Assembly: GCA_030998225.1 (NCBI GenBank)
Contig: JAPYXD010000715.1
Location: 1,426,001-1,490,000, forward strand
DNA: 64,000 nt
Direction of reading: 5' to 3'
Origin: Diplolepis rosae
Lineage: Eukaryota; Arthropoda; Insecta; Hymenoptera; Diplolepididae
Under the pieces are notes generated by a model, which worked only from the letters and a program-made list of their open reading frames with translations, made no database searches and was not told the origin of the DNA. The stretch's first letter is position 1; every line of letters begins with the position of its first letter. This document shows positions 40,512 through 54,684 of this stretch, piece after piece. The translations under genes were made by a program, and so were the position numbers.

Positions 40512-42784
40512 CAAACTTCAACACTGAAGTAAAATGATTGCTCAATGTTTAAACAAAACTTCGAAATAATCGAACAAACGTCAACACTGAACTAATATGA
40601 TTGCTCAATGTTAAATAAAACTTCGAAATAATCAAACGAACTTCAACACTGAACTAAAATGTTTGCTAAATGTTTAAATAAAACTTCGCAATAATGAAAC
40701 GAACTTCAACGCTGAACTAAGATGATTGCTCAATGTTTCTAAAACTTCGTAATAATCAGACAAGAACCAACACTGAACTAGAATGATTGCTCAATGTTTA
40801 AACAAAACTTCGAAATAATCTAACAAACTTCAACACTGAACTAAGATGATTGCTCCATGTTAAATAAAACTTCGTAATAATCAGACAAGAACCAACATTG
40901 AACTAAAATGATTGCTCAATGTTTAAACAAGACTTCGAAATAATCTAACAAACTTCAACACTGAACTACGATGATTGCTCAATGCTAAATAAAACTTCGA
41001 AATAATCAAACAAACCTCAACACTGAACTAAAATGATTGTTGCTCAATGTTTAAACAAAACTTCGAAATAATCTAACAAACTTCAACACTGAACTAAGAT
41101 GATTGCTCAATGTTAAATAAAACTTCGCAATAATCAAACGAACTTCTACGCTGAACTAAGATGATTGCTGAATGTTTCTAAAACTTCGTAATAATCAGAC
41201 AAGAACCAACACTGAACTAGAATGATTGCTCAATGTTTAAACAAAACTTCGAAATAATCTAACAAACTCCAACACTGAACTAAGATGATTGCTCAATGTT
41301 AAATAAAACTTCGTAATAATCAGACAAGAACCAACACTGAACTAAAATGATTGCTCAATGTTTAAACAAAACATCGAAATAATCTAACAAACTTCAACAC
41401 TGAACTAAAATGATTGTTGCTCAATGTTCAAATAAAACTTCGAAATAATCGAACGAACTTCAACACTGAACTAAAATGATTGCTCAATGTTTAAATAAAA
41501 CTTCGAAATAATCAAACAATCTTCAACACAGAACTAAGATGATTGCTCAATGTTAAATAAAACTTCGTAATAATCAGACAAGAACCAACACTGAACTAAA
41601 ATGATTGCTCAATGTTTAAACAAAACTTCGAAATAATCTAACAAACTTCAACACTGAACTAAGATGATTGCTCAATGTTTAATAAAACTTCGAAATAATC
41701 AAACGAACTTCAACACTGAACTGAAATGATTGCTCAATGTTTAAATAAAACTTCGCAATAATCAAACGAACTTCAACACTGAACTAAGATGATTGCTCCA
41801 TGTTAAATAAAACTTCGTAATAATCAGACAAGAACCAACATTGAACTAAAATGATTGCTCAATGTTTAAACAAGACTTCGAAATAATCTAACAAACTTCA
41901 ACACTGAACTACGATGATTGCTCAATGCTAAATAAAACTTCGTAATAATCAGACAAGAACCACCACTGAACTAGAATGATTGCTCAATGTTTAAACAAAA
42001 CTTCGAAATAATCTAACAAACCTCAACACTGAACTAAAATGATTGTTGCTCAATGTTCAAATAAAACTTCGCAATAATCAAACAAACTTCAACACTGAAC
42101 TAAAATGATTGCTCAATGTTTAAATAAAACTTCGAAATAATCTAACAAACTTCAAAACTGAACTAAGATGATTGCTCAATGTTAAATAAAACTTCGAAAT
42201 AATCAGACAAGAACCAACACTGAACTAGAATGATTGCTCAACTTTTAAACAAAACTTCGAAATAATCTAACAAACTTCAACACTGAACTAAGATGATTGC
42301 TCAATGTTAAATAAAACTTCGTAATAATCAGACAAGAACCAACACTGAACTAAAATGATTGCTCAATGTTTAAACAAAACTTCGATATAGTCTAACAATC
42401 TTCAACACTGAACTAAGATGATTGCTCAATGTTAAATAAAACTTCGAAATAATCAAACAAACCTCAACACTGAACTAAAATGATTGGTGCTCAATGTTTA
42501 AATAAAACTGCGCAATAATCAAACGAACCTCAACACTGAACTAAAATGATTGTTGCTCAATGTTCAAATAAAACTTCGCAATAATCAAACAAACTTCAAC
42601 ACTGAACTAAGATGATTGCTCAATGTTAAATAAAACTTCGTAATAATCAGACAAGAACCAACACTGAACTAAAATGATTGCTCAATGTTTAAACAAAACT
42701 TCGAAATAATCTAACAAACTTCAACACTGAACTAAGATGATTGCTCAATGTTAAATAAAACTTCGTAATAATCAGACAAGAACC

Positions 42785-42814
42785 AACATTGAGCTAAAAT
42801 GATTGCTCAATGTT
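42785..42814. repeat. Perfect 10-bp inverted repeat in a monomer
   Basis: Fifth instance, near the right end of supra-HOR copy 2. Confidence 0.85.
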
Positions 42815-43549
42815 TAAACAAAACTTCGAAATAATCTAACAAACTTCAACACTGAAATAAGATGATTGCACATTGTTAAATAAAACTTCGAAATAATCTA
42901 ACTAACTTCAACACTGAACTAATATGATTGCTCAATGTTTAAATAAAACTTCAAAATAATCAAACAAACCTCAACACTGAACTAAAATGATTGCTCAATG
43001 TTAAATAAAACTTCGAAATAATCAAACGAACTTCAACACTGAACTAAAATGATTGCTAAATGTTTAAATAAAACTTCGCAATAATGAAACGAACTTCAAC
43101 GCTGAACTAAGATGATTGCTCAATGTTTCTAAAACTTCGTAATAATCAGACAAGAACCAACACTGAACTAGAATGATTGCTCAATGTTTAAACAAAACTT
43201 CGAAATAATCTAACAAACTTCAACACTGAACTAAGATGATTGCTCCATGTTAAATAAAACTTCGTAATAATCAGACAAGAACCAACATTGAACTAAAATG
43301 ATTGCTCAATGTTTAAACAAGACTTCGAAATAATCTAACAAACTTCAACACTGAACTACGATGATTGCTCAATGCTAAATAAAACTTCGAAATAAACAAA
43401 CAAACCTCAACACTGAACTAAAATGATTGTTGCTCAATGTTTAAACAAAACTTCGAAATAATCTAACAAACTTCAACACTGAACTAAGATGATTGCCCAA
43501 TGTTAAATAAAACTTCGCAATAATCAAACGAACTTCAACGCTGAACTAA

Positions 43550-46500
43550 GATGATTGCTGAATGTTTCTAAAACTTCGTAATAATCAGACAAGAACCAAC
43601 ACTGAACTAGAATGATTGCTGAATGTTTAAACAAAACTTCGAAATAATCTAACAAACTCCAACACTGAACTAAGATGATTGCTCAATGTTAAATAAAACT
43701 TCGTAATAATCAGACAAGAACCAACACTGAACTAAAATGATTGCTCAATGTTAAACCAAAACTTTGATATAATCTAACAAACCTCAACACTGAACTAAAA
43801 TGATTGTTGCTCAATGTTTAAACAAAACTTCGAAATAATCAAACAATCTTCAACACTGAACTAAGATGATTGCTCAATGTTAAATAAAACTTCGAAATAA
43901 TCAAACGAACTTCAACAGTGAACTAAAATGATTGCTCAATGTTTAAATAAAACTTCGAAATAATCAAACAATCTTCAACACTAAACTAGAATGATTGCTC
44001 AATGTTTAAACAAAACTTCGAAATAATCTAACAAACTTCAACACTGAACTAAGATGATTGCTCAATGTTAAATAAAACTTCGCAATAATCAAACGAACTT
44101 CAACGCTGAACTAAGATGATTGCTGAATGTTTCTAAAGCTTCGTAATAATCAGACAAGAACCAACACTGAACTAGAATGATTGCTCAATGTTTAAACAAA
44201 ACTTCGAAATAATCTAACAAACTCCAACACTGAACTAAGATGATTGCTCAATGTTAAATAAAACTTCGTAATAATCAGACAAGAACCAACACTGAACTAA
44301 AATGATTGCTCAATGTTAAACCAAAACTTCGAAATAATCAAACAATCTTCAACACTGAACTAAGATGATTGCTCAATGTTAAATAAAACTTCGAAATAAT
44401 CAAACGAACTTCAACAGTGAACTAAAATGATTGCTCAATGTTTAAATAAAACTTCGAAATAATCAAACAATCTTCAACACTGAACTAAGATGATTGCTCA
44501 ATGTTAAATAAAACTTCGTAATAATCAGACAAGAACCAACACTAAACTAGAATGATTGCTCAATGTTTAAACAAAACTTCGAAATAATCTAACAAACTTC
44601 AACACTGAACTAAGATGATTGCTCAATGTTAAATAAAACTTCGTAATAATCAGACAAGAACCAACATTGAACTAAAATGATTGCTCAATGTTTAAACAAA
44701 ACTTCGAAATTATCTAACAAACTTCAACACTGAACTAAGATGATTGCTCAATGTTAAATAAAACTTCGTAATAATCACACAAGAACCAACATTGAACTAA
44801 AATGATTGCTCAATGTTTAAATAAAGCTTCGAAATAATCAAACAAACTTCAACACTGAACTAAGATAATTGCTCAATGTTAAATAAAACTTCGTAATAAT
44901 CAGACAAGAACCAACACTGAACTAAGATGATTGCTCAATGTTAAATAAAACTTCGAAATAATCAAACGAACTTCAACACTGAACTAAAATGATTGCTAAA
45001 TGTTTAAATAAAACTTCGCAATAATGAAACGAACTTCAACGCTGAACTAAGATGATTGCTCAATGTTTCTAAAACTTCGTAATAATCAGACAAGAACCAA
45101 CACTGAACTAGAATGATTGCTCAATGTTTAAACAAAACTTCGAAATAATCTAACAAACTTCAACACTGAACTAAGATGATTGCTCAATGTTAAATTAAAC
45201 TTCGTAATAATCAGACAAGAACCAACACTGAACTAAAATGATTGCTCAATGTTTAAATAAAACTTCGAAATAATCAAACGAACTTCAACACTGAACTGAA
45301 ATGATTGCTCAATGTTTAAATAAAACTTCGCAATAATCAAACGAACTTCAACACTGAACTAAGATGATTGCTCCATGTTAAATAAAACTTCGTAATAATC
45401 AGACAAGAACCAACATTGAACTAAAATGATTGTTGCTCAATGTTTAAACAAAACTTCGAAATAATCTAACAAACTTCAACACTGAACTAAGATGATTGCT
45501 CAATGTTAAATAAAACTTCGAAATAATCAAACGAACTTCAACGCTGAACTAAGATGATTGCTGAATGTTTCTAAAACTTCGTAATAATCAGACAAGAAAC
45601 AACACTGAACTAAAATGATTGCTCAATGTTAAACCAAAACTTCGAAATAATCAAACAATCTTCAACACTGAACTAAGATGATTGCTCAATGTTAAATAAA
45701 ACTTCGAAATAATCAAACGAACTTCAACAGTGAACTAAAATGATTGCTCAATGTTTAAATAAAACTTCGAAATAATCAAACAAACCTCAACACTGAACTA
45801 AAATGATTGTTGCTCAATGTTTAAACAAAACTTCGAAATAATCAAACAAACCTCAACACTTAACTAAAATGATTGCTCAATTTTAAATAAAACTTCGCAA
45901 TAATCAAACGAACTTCAACGCTGAACTAAGATGATTGCTGAATGTTTCTAAAACTTCGTAATAATCAGACAAGAACCAAAACTGAACTAAAATGATTGCT
46001 CAATGTTTAAACAAAACTTCGAAATAATCTAACAAACTTCAACACTGAACTAAGATGATTGCTCAATGTTAAATAAAACTTCGTAATAATCAGACAAGAA
46101 CCAACACTGAACTAAAATGATTGCTCAATGTCAAACCAAAACTTCGAAATAATCAAAGAATCTTCAAAACTGAACTAAGATGATTGCTCAATGTTAAATA
46201 AAACTTCGAAATAATCAAACGAACTTCAACAGTGAACTAAAATGATTGCTCAATGTTTAAATAAAACTTCGAAATAATCTAACAAACTTCAACACTGAAC
46301 TAAGATGATTGCTCAATGTTAAATAAAACTTCGTAATAATCAGACAAGAACCAACACTAAACTAGAATGATTGCTCAATGTTTAAACAAAACTTCGAAAT
46401 AATCTAAAAACGTCAACACTGAACTAAGATGATTGCTCAATGTTAAATAAAACTTCGTAATAATCAGACAAAAACAACACTGAACTAAAATGATTGCTCA

Positions 46501-47430
46501 ATGTTAAATAAAACTTCGTAATAATCAGACAAAACCAACACTGAACTAAAATGATTGCTCAATGTTTAAATAAAACTTCAAAATAATCAAACAAACCTCA
46601 ACACTGAACTAAGATGATTGCTCAATGTTAAATAAAACTTCGTAATAATCAAACGAACTTCAACGCTGAACTAAGATGATTGCTGAATGTTTCTAAAACT
46701 TCGTAATAATCAGACAAGAACCAACACTGAACTAGAATGATTGCTCAATGTTTAAACAAAACTTCGAAATAATCTAACAAACTCCAACACTGAACTAAGA
46801 TGATTGCTCAATGTTAAATAAAACTTCGTAATAATCAGACAAGAACCAACACTGAACTAAAATGATTGCTCAATGTTAAACCAAAACTTCGAAATAATCA
46901 AACAATCTTCAACACTGAACTAAGATGATTGCTCAATGTTAAATAAAACTTCGAAATAATCAAACGAACTTCAACAGTGAACTAAAATGATTGCTCAATG
47001 TTTAAATAAAACTTCGAAATAATCAAACAATCTTCAACACTGAACTAAGATGATTGCTCAATGTTAAATAAAACTTCGTAATAATCAGACAAGAACCAAC
47101 ACTAAACTAGAATGATTGCTCAATGTTTAAACAAAACTTCGAAATAATCTAAAAACTTCAACACTGAACTAAGATGATTGCTCAATGTTAAATAAAACTT
47201 CGTAATAATCAGACAAGAACCAACATTGAACTAAAATGATTGCTCAATGTTTCAACAAAACTTCGAAATTATCTAACAAACTTCAACACTGAACTAAGAT
47301 GATTGCTCAATGTTAAATAAAACTTCGTAATAATCAGACAAGAACCAACACTGAACTAAAATGATAGCTCAATGTTAAACCAAAACTTTGATATAATCTA
47401 ACAAACATCAACACTGAACTAAGATGATTG
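43550..47430 (+). repeat. Cluster of repeated GTTAAACCAAAAC blocks
   Basis: The pair of markers GATTGCTGAATGTTTC and GTTAAACCAAAAC occurs at 43,557/43,750, 44,122/44,315 and 46,682/46,875. The offsets are 565 and 2,560 bp and are constant between the two markers. A shortened version lies at 45,558/45,628. The GTTAAACC monomer is followed either by CTTTGATATAATC or by CTTCGAAATAATCAAACAATC, so one marker has been joined to two different right-hand neighbours. Confidence 0.75.
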
Positions 47431-48262
47431 CTCAATGTTTAAATAAAACTTCGCAATAATCAAACGAACCTCAACACTGAACTAAAATGATTGTTGCTCA
47501 ATGTTCAAATAAAACTTCGCAATAATCAAACGAACTTCAACACTGAACTAAGATGATTGCTCAATGTTAAATAAAACTTCGTAATAATCAGACAAGAACC
47601 AACATTGAACTAAAATGATTGCTCAATGTTTAAACAAAACTTCGAAATAATCTAACAAACTTCATCACTGAACTAGGATGATTGCTCAATGTTAAATAAA
47701 ACTTCGAAATAATCAAACAAACCTCAACACTGAACTAAAATGATTGTTGCTCAATGTTTAAATAAAACTTCGCAATAATCAAACGAACTTCAACGCTGAA
47801 CTAAGATGATTGCTCAATGTTTCTAAAACTTCGTAATAATCAGACAAGAACCAACACTGAACTAGAATGATTTCTCAATGTTTAAACAAAACTTCGAAAT
47901 AATCTAACAAACTTCAACACTGAACTAAGATGATTGCTCAATGTTAAATAAAACTTCGAAATAATCAAACAAACCTCAACACTGAACTAAAATGATTGTT
48001 GCTCAATGTTTAAATAAAACTTCGCAATAATCAAACAAACTTCAACACTGAACTAAGATGATTGCTCAATGTTAAATAAAACTTCGTAATAATCAAACGA
48101 ACTTCAACACTGAACTAAAATGATTGCTCAATGTTTAAATAAAACTTCGAAATAATCAAACAAACTTCAACACTGAACTAAGATGATTGCTCAATGTTAA
48201 ATAAAACTTCGAAATAATCAAACGAACTTCAACACTGAACTAAAATGATTGCTCAATGTTTA

Positions 48263-49563
48263 AACAAAACTTCGAAATAATCTAACAAACTTCAACGCTG
48301 AACTAAGATGATTGCTCAATGTTTCTAAAACTTCGTAATAATCAGACAAGAACCAACACTGAACTAGAATGATTGCTCAATGTTTAAACAAAACTTCGAA
48401 ATAATCTAACAAACTTCAACGCTGAACTAAGATGATTGCTCAATGTTAAATAAAACTTCGAAATAATCAGACAAGAACCAACACTGAACTAAAATGATTG
48501 CTCAATGTTTAAATAAAACTTCGAAATAATCAAACGAACTTCAACACTGAACTGAAATCATTGCTCAATGTTTAAATAAAACTTCGAAATAATCAAACAA
48601 ACTTCAACACTGAAATAAAATGATTGTTGCTCAATGTTTAAGTAAAACTTCGAAATAATCAAACAAACTTCAACGCTGAACTAAGTTGATTGCTCAATGT
48701 TTCTAAAACTTCGTAATAATCAGACAAGAACCAACACTGAACTAGAATGATTGCTCAATGTTTAAACAAAACTTCGAAATAATCTAACAAACTTCAACAC
48801 TGAACTAAGATGATTGCTCCATGTTAAATAAAACTTCGTAATAATCAGACAAGAACCAACATTGAACTAAAATGATTGCTCAATGCTAAATAAAACTTCG
48901 AAATAATCAAACAAACCTCAACACTGAACTAAAATGATTGTTGCTCAATGTTTAAATAAAACTTCGTAATAATCAAACGAACTTCAACGCTAAACTACGA
49001 TGATTGCTCAATGTTTCTAAAACTTCGTAATAATCAGACAAGAACCAACACTGAACTAGAATGATTGCTCAATGTTTAAACAAAACTTCGAAATAATCTA
49101 ACAAACTTCAACACTGAACTAAGATGATTGCTCAATGTTAAATAAAACTTCGTAATAATCAGACAAGAACCAACACTGAACTAAAATGATTGCTCAATGT
49201 TTAAATAAAACTTCGAAATAATCAAACGAACTTCAACACTGAACTGAAATGATTGCTCAATGTTTAAATAAAACTTCGAAATAATCAAACAAACTTCAAC
49301 ACTGAAATAAAATGATTGTTGCTCAATGTTTAAATAAAACTTCGAAATAATCAAACAAACTTCAACACTAAACTAAAATGATTGCTCAATGTTTTAATTA
49401 CTTATATTACAATAAACGATAGACAACTTATACTGAACTAAATAAATTGCTGATTGTTTAATTAAACTTCGTAACAAACAACTCCAACACTGAACTAAGA
49501 TGATTGCTCAATGTTAAGTGAAACTTCGTAATAATCAGACAAGAACCAACACTGAACTAAAAT
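48263..49563 (+). repeat. 1.3-kb segment shared with 14,460-15,760, copy 2
   Basis: Partner of the left-hand copy with no net indel up to the divergent dimer. Private differences include GAAATCATTGC near 48,549 and TTTAAGTAAAAC near 48,640. Similarity ends in a degenerate monomer at 49,568-49,620. Confidence 0.85.
49392..49513 (+). repeat. Divergent dimer 13, first after the 33-kb gap
   Basis: Same 122-bp dimer. Variants are TATATT, TAACAAAC and AAACTTCG downstream. Its left flank matches dimer 11 while its own variants match dimer 12, as expected if the pair 11-12 had collapsed into one by exchange. Confidence 0.9.
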
Positions 49564-49567
49564 GATT

Positions 49568-49620
49568 GTTCAATGATTAAACAAAAATTCGTAATAGTCA
49601 AACAGAATTCAACATTGATC
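49568..49620 (+). other. Degenerate monomer
   Basis: Reads GTTCAATGATTAAAC, AAAATTCGTAATAGTC, AACAGAATTCAAC and ATTGATC. It lies exactly where the 33.8-kb-distant duplication stops matching, so it may mark an old junction. Confidence 0.7.
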
Positions 49621-52338
49621 TAAAATGATTGCTCAATGTTTAAACAAAACTTCGAAATAATCAAACAAACTTCAACACTGAACTAAAATGATTGCTCAAT
49701 GTTAAATAAAACTTCGAAATAATCAAACGAACTTCAACAGTGAACTAAAATGATTGCTCAATGTTTAAATAAAACTTCGAAATAATCAAACAATCTTCAA
49801 CACTGAACTAAGGTGATTGCTCAATGTTAAATAAAACTTCGTAATAATCAGACAAGAACCAACACTAAACTAGAATGATTGCTCAATGTTTAAACAAAAC
49901 TTCGAAATAATCTAACAAACTTCAACACTGAACTAAGATGATTGCTCAATGTTAAGTGAAACTTCGTAATAATCAGACAAGAACCAACACTGAACTAAAA
50001 TGATTGCTCAATGTTTAAACAAAACTTCGAAATAATCTAACAAATTTCAACACTGAACTAAGATGATTGCTCAATGTTTAAATAAAACTTCGAAAATAAT
50101 CAAACAAACTTCAACACTGAACTAAAATGATTGTTGCTCAATGGTGAAATAAAACTTCAAAATAATCTGACAAAACCAACACTGAACTAAAATGATTGCT
50201 CAATGTTAAATAAAACTTCGAAATAATCAAACGAACTTCAACAGTGAACTAAAATGATTGCTCAATGTTTAAATAAAACTTCGAAATAATCAAACAATCT
50301 TCAACACTGAACTAAGATGATTGCTCAATGTTAAATAAAACTTCGTAATAATCAGACAAGAACCAACACTAAACTAGAATGATTGCTCAATGTTTAAACA
50401 AAACTTCGAAATAATCAAACAAACTTCAACACTGAACTAAGATGATTGCTCAATGTTAAATAAAACTTCGTAATAATCAGACAAAAACAACACTGAACTA
50501 AAATGATTGCTCAATGTTAAATAAAACTTCGTAATAATCAGACAAAACCAACACTGAACTAAAATGATTGCTGAATGTTAAATAAAACTTCGTAATAATC
50601 AAACGAACTTCAACACTGAACTAAAATGATTGCTCAATGTTTAAACAAAACTTCGAAATAATTCAACAAACTTCAACGCTGAACTAAGATGATTGCTCAA
50701 TGTTTCTAAAACTTCGTAATAATCAGACAAGAACCAACACTGAACTAGAATGATTGCTCAATGTTTAAACAAAACTTCGAAATAATCTAACAAACTCCAA
50801 CACTGAACTAAGATGATTGCTCAATGTTAAATAAAACTTCGTAATAATCAGACAAGAACCAACACTGAACTAAAATGATTGTTGCTCAATGTTTAAATAA
50901 AACTTCGCAATAATCAAACGAACCTCAACACTGAACTAAAATGATTGCTCAATGTTAAATAAAACTTCGAAATAATCAAACGAACTTCAACACTGAACTA
51001 AAATGATTGCTCAATGTTGAATAAAACTTCGTAATAATCAGACAAGAAACAACACTGAACTAAAATGATTGCTCAATGTTTAAACAAAACTTCGAAATAA
51101 TCTAACAAACTTCAACACTGAACTACGATGATTGCTCAATGCTAAATAAAACTTCGAAATAATCAAACAAACCTCAACACTGAACTAAAATGATTGTTGC
51201 TCAATGTTCAAATAAAACTTCGCAATAATCAAACGAACTTCAACACTGAACTAAGATGATTGCTCAATGTTAAATAAAACTTCGTAATAATCAAACGAAC
51301 TTCAACGCTGAACTAAGATGATTGCTGAATGTTTCTAAAACTTCGTAATAATCAGACAAGAACCAACACTGAACTAGAATGATTGCTCAATGTTTAAACA
51401 AAACTTCGAAATAATCTAACAAACTCCAACACTGAACTAAGATGATTGCTCAATGTTAAATAAAACTTCGTAATAATCAGACAAGAACCAACACTGAACT
51501 AAAAATGATTGCTCAATGTTAAACCAAAACTTTGATATAATCTAACAAACCTCAACACTGAACTAAAATGATTGTTGCTCAATGTTTAAACAAAACTTCG
51601 AAATAATCAAACAATCTTCAACACTGAACTAAGCTGATTGCTCAATGTTTCTAAAACTTCGTAATAATCAGACAAGAACCAACACTGAACTAGAATGATT
51701 GGTCAATGTTTAAACAAAACTTCGAAATAATCTAACAAACTTCAACGCTGAACTAAGATGATTCCTCTATGTTAAATAAAACTTCGTAATAATCAGACAA
51801 AAACAACACTGAACTAAAATGATTGCTCAATGCTAAATAAAACTTCGAAATAATCAAACAAACCTCAACACTGAACTAAAATGATTGTTGCTCAATGTTT
51901 AAATAAAACTTCGTAATAATCAAACGAACTTCAACGCTAAACTACGATGATTGCTCAATGTTTCTAAAACTTCGAAATAATCAGACAAGAACCAACACTG
52001 AACTAGAATGAATGCTCAATGTTTAAACAAAACTTCGAAATAATCTAACAAACTTCAACACTGAACTAAGATGATTGCTCAATGTTAAATAAAACTTCGT
52101 AATAATCAGACAAGAACCAACACTGAACTAAAATGATTGCTCAATGTTTAAATAAAACTTCGAAATAATCAAACGAACTTCAACACTGAACTGAAATGAT
52201 TGCTCAATGTTTAAATAAAACTTCGAAATAATCAAACAAACTTCAACACTGAAATAAAATGATTGTTGCTCAATGTTTAAATAAAACTTCGAAATAATCA
52301 AACAAACTTCAACACTAAACTAAAATGATTGCTCAATG

Positions 52339-52460
52339 TTTTAATTACTTATTTTACAATAAACGATAGACAACTTATACTGAACTAAATAAATTGCTGA
52401 TTGTTTAATTAAACTTCGTAATAAACAACTCCAACACTGAACTAAGATGATTGCTCAATG
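52339..52460 (+). repeat. Divergent dimer 14
   Basis: Same 122-bp dimer. Variants are TATTTT, TAATAAAC and AAACTCCG downstream. Confidence 0.9.
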
Positions 52461-52904
52461 TTAAGTGAAACTCCGTAATAATCAGACAAGAACCAACACT
52501 GAACTAAAATGATTCTTGCTCAATGTTTAAATAAAACTTCGAAACAATCAAACAAACTTCAACACTGAACTAAAATGATTGCTTAATGTTTAAATAAAAC
52601 TTCAAAATAATCAAACAAACTTCAACACTGAACTAAAATGATTGTTGCTCAATGTTTAAATAAAACTTCGAAATAATCAAACAAACTTCAACACTGAACT
52701 AAAATGATTGCTCAATGTTAAATAAAACTTCGAAATAATCAAACGAACTTCAACAGTGAACTAAAATGATTGCTCAATGTTTAAATAAAACTTCGAAATA
52801 ATCAAACAATCTTCAACACTGAACTAAGATGATTGCTCAATGTTAAATAAAACTTCGTAATAATCAGACAAGAACCAACACTAAATTAGAATGATTGCTC
52901 AATG

Positions 52905-52929
52905 TTTAAACTAGAATGATTGCTCAATG
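52905..52929 (+). repeat. 25-bp partial monomer
   Basis: Between two full monomers lies a 25-bp remnant: TTTAAAC joined directly to TAGAATGATTGCTCAATG. The middle of the monomer is missing. The break is at a short match between TTTAAAC and the CTAAACTAG region, so illegitimate slippage there is the simplest cause. Confidence 0.9.
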
Positions 52930-54684
52930 TTTAAACAAAGCTTCGAAATAATCTAAAAACTTCAACACTGAACTAAGATGATTGCTCAATGTTAAGTGAA
53001 ACTTCGTAATAATCAGACAAGAACCAACACTGAACTAAAATGATTGCTCAATGTTTAAACAAAACTTCGAAATAATCTAACAAATTTCAACACTGAACTA
53101 AGATGATTGCTCAATGTGAAATAAAACTTCAAAATAATCAAACAAACTTCAACACTGAACTAAAATGATTGTTGCTCAATGTTTAAACAAAACTTCGAAA
53201 TAATCTAACAAACTTCAACACTGAACTAAGATGATTGCTCAATGTTAAATAAAACTTCGAAATAATCAAACGAACTTCAACAGTGAACTAAAATGATTGC
53301 TCAATGTTTAAATAAAACTTCGAAATAATCAAACAATCTTCAACACTGAACTAAGATGATTGCTCAATGTTAAATAAAACTTCGTAATAATCAGACAAGA
53401 ACCAACACTAAACTAGAATGATTGCTCAATGTTTAAACAAAACTTCGAAATAATCTAAAAACTTCAACACTGAACTAAGATGATTGCTCAATGTTAAATA
53501 AAACTTCGTAATAATCAGACAAGAACCAACACTGAACTAAAACGATTGCTCAATGTTAAATAAAACTTCGTAATAATCAGACAAGAACCAACACTGAACT
53601 AAGATGATTGCTCAATGTTAAATAAAACTTCGAAATAATCAAACGAACTTCAACACTGAACTAAAATGATTGCTCAATGTTTAAACAAAACTTCGAAATA
53701 ATCTAACAAACTTCAACGCTGAACTAAGATGATTGCTCAATGTTTCTAAAACTTCGTAATAATCAGACAAGAACCAACACTGAACTAGAATGATTGCTCA
53801 ATGTTTAAACAAAACTTCGAAATAATCTAACAAACTTCAACACTGAACTAAGATGATTGCTCAATGTTAAATTAAACTTCGTAATAATCAGACAAGAACC
53901 AACACTGAACTAAAATGATTGCTCAATGTTTAAATAAAACTTCGAAATAATCAAACGAACTTCAACACTGAACTAAGTTGATTGCTCAATGTTTCTAAAA
54001 CTTCGTAATAATCAGACAAGAACCAACACTGAACTAGAATGATTGCTCAATGTTTAAACAAAACTTCGAAATAATCTAACAAACTTCAACACTGAACTAA
54101 GATGATTGCTCCATGTTAAATAAAACTTCGTAATAATCAGACAAGAACCAACATTGAACTAAAATGATTGCTCAATGCTAAATAAAACTTCGTAATAATC
54201 AAACAAGACCTCAACACAGAACTAAAATGATTGTTGCTCAATGTTTAAATAAAACTTCGTAATAATAAAACGAACTTCAACGCTAAACTAAGATGATTGC
54301 TCAATGTTTCTAAAACTTCGTAATAATCAGACAAGAAACAACACTGAACTAGAATGATTGCTCAATGTTTAAACAAAACTTCGAAATAATCTAACAAACT
54401 TCAACACTGAACTAAGATGATTGCTCAATGTTAAATAAAACTTCGTAATAATCAGACAAGAACCAACACTGAACTAAAATGATTGCTCAATGTTTAAATA
54501 AAACTTCGAAATAATCAAACGAACTTCAACACTGAACTGAAATGATTGCTCAATGTTTAAATAAAACTTCGAAATAATCAAACAAACTTCAACACTGAAA
54601 TAAAATGATTGTTGCTCAATGTTTAAATAAAACTTCGAAATAATCAAACAAACTTCAACACTAAACTAAAATGATTGCTCAATG

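Larger units (their letters stand above)
38663..43500 (+). repeat. 4.8-kb supra-HOR, copy 2
   Basis: Adjacent to copy 1 and longer by about eleven monomers in three separate whole-monomer insertions (or copy-1 deletions). It carries private changes at 40,458-40,511 and 42,868-42,905. Its near-identity to copy 1 and its length make this one of the largest recent duplications in the window. Confidence 0.85.
21001..48262 (+). repeat. Region B: CGCAATAAT-rich domain without the divergent dimer
   Basis: Monomers with CTTCGCAATAATC or CTTCGCAATAATG become frequent, often followed by CAACGCTGAAC and a 60-bp TTTCTAAAACTTCG monomer. I found no copy of the 122-bp divergent dimer from 16,089 to 49,391. 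The CGCAATAATGAAACG marker occurs about twelve times between 21.8 and 45.0 kb, and the GATATAGTC marker at 20,786, 23,555, 26,188, 35,164, 37,358 and 42,384. Their irregular spacing shows several overlapping duplications of different lengths rather than one fixed HOR. This is a separate homogenisation domain of the same satellite. Confidence 0.8.

Noticed and set aside
16089..49391. Central domain as a different satellite family
   Set aside because: Its monomers share all constant motifs (AAAACTTCG, CACTGAAC, GATTGCTCAATG) with the flanks. Only subtype frequencies and HOR order differ.
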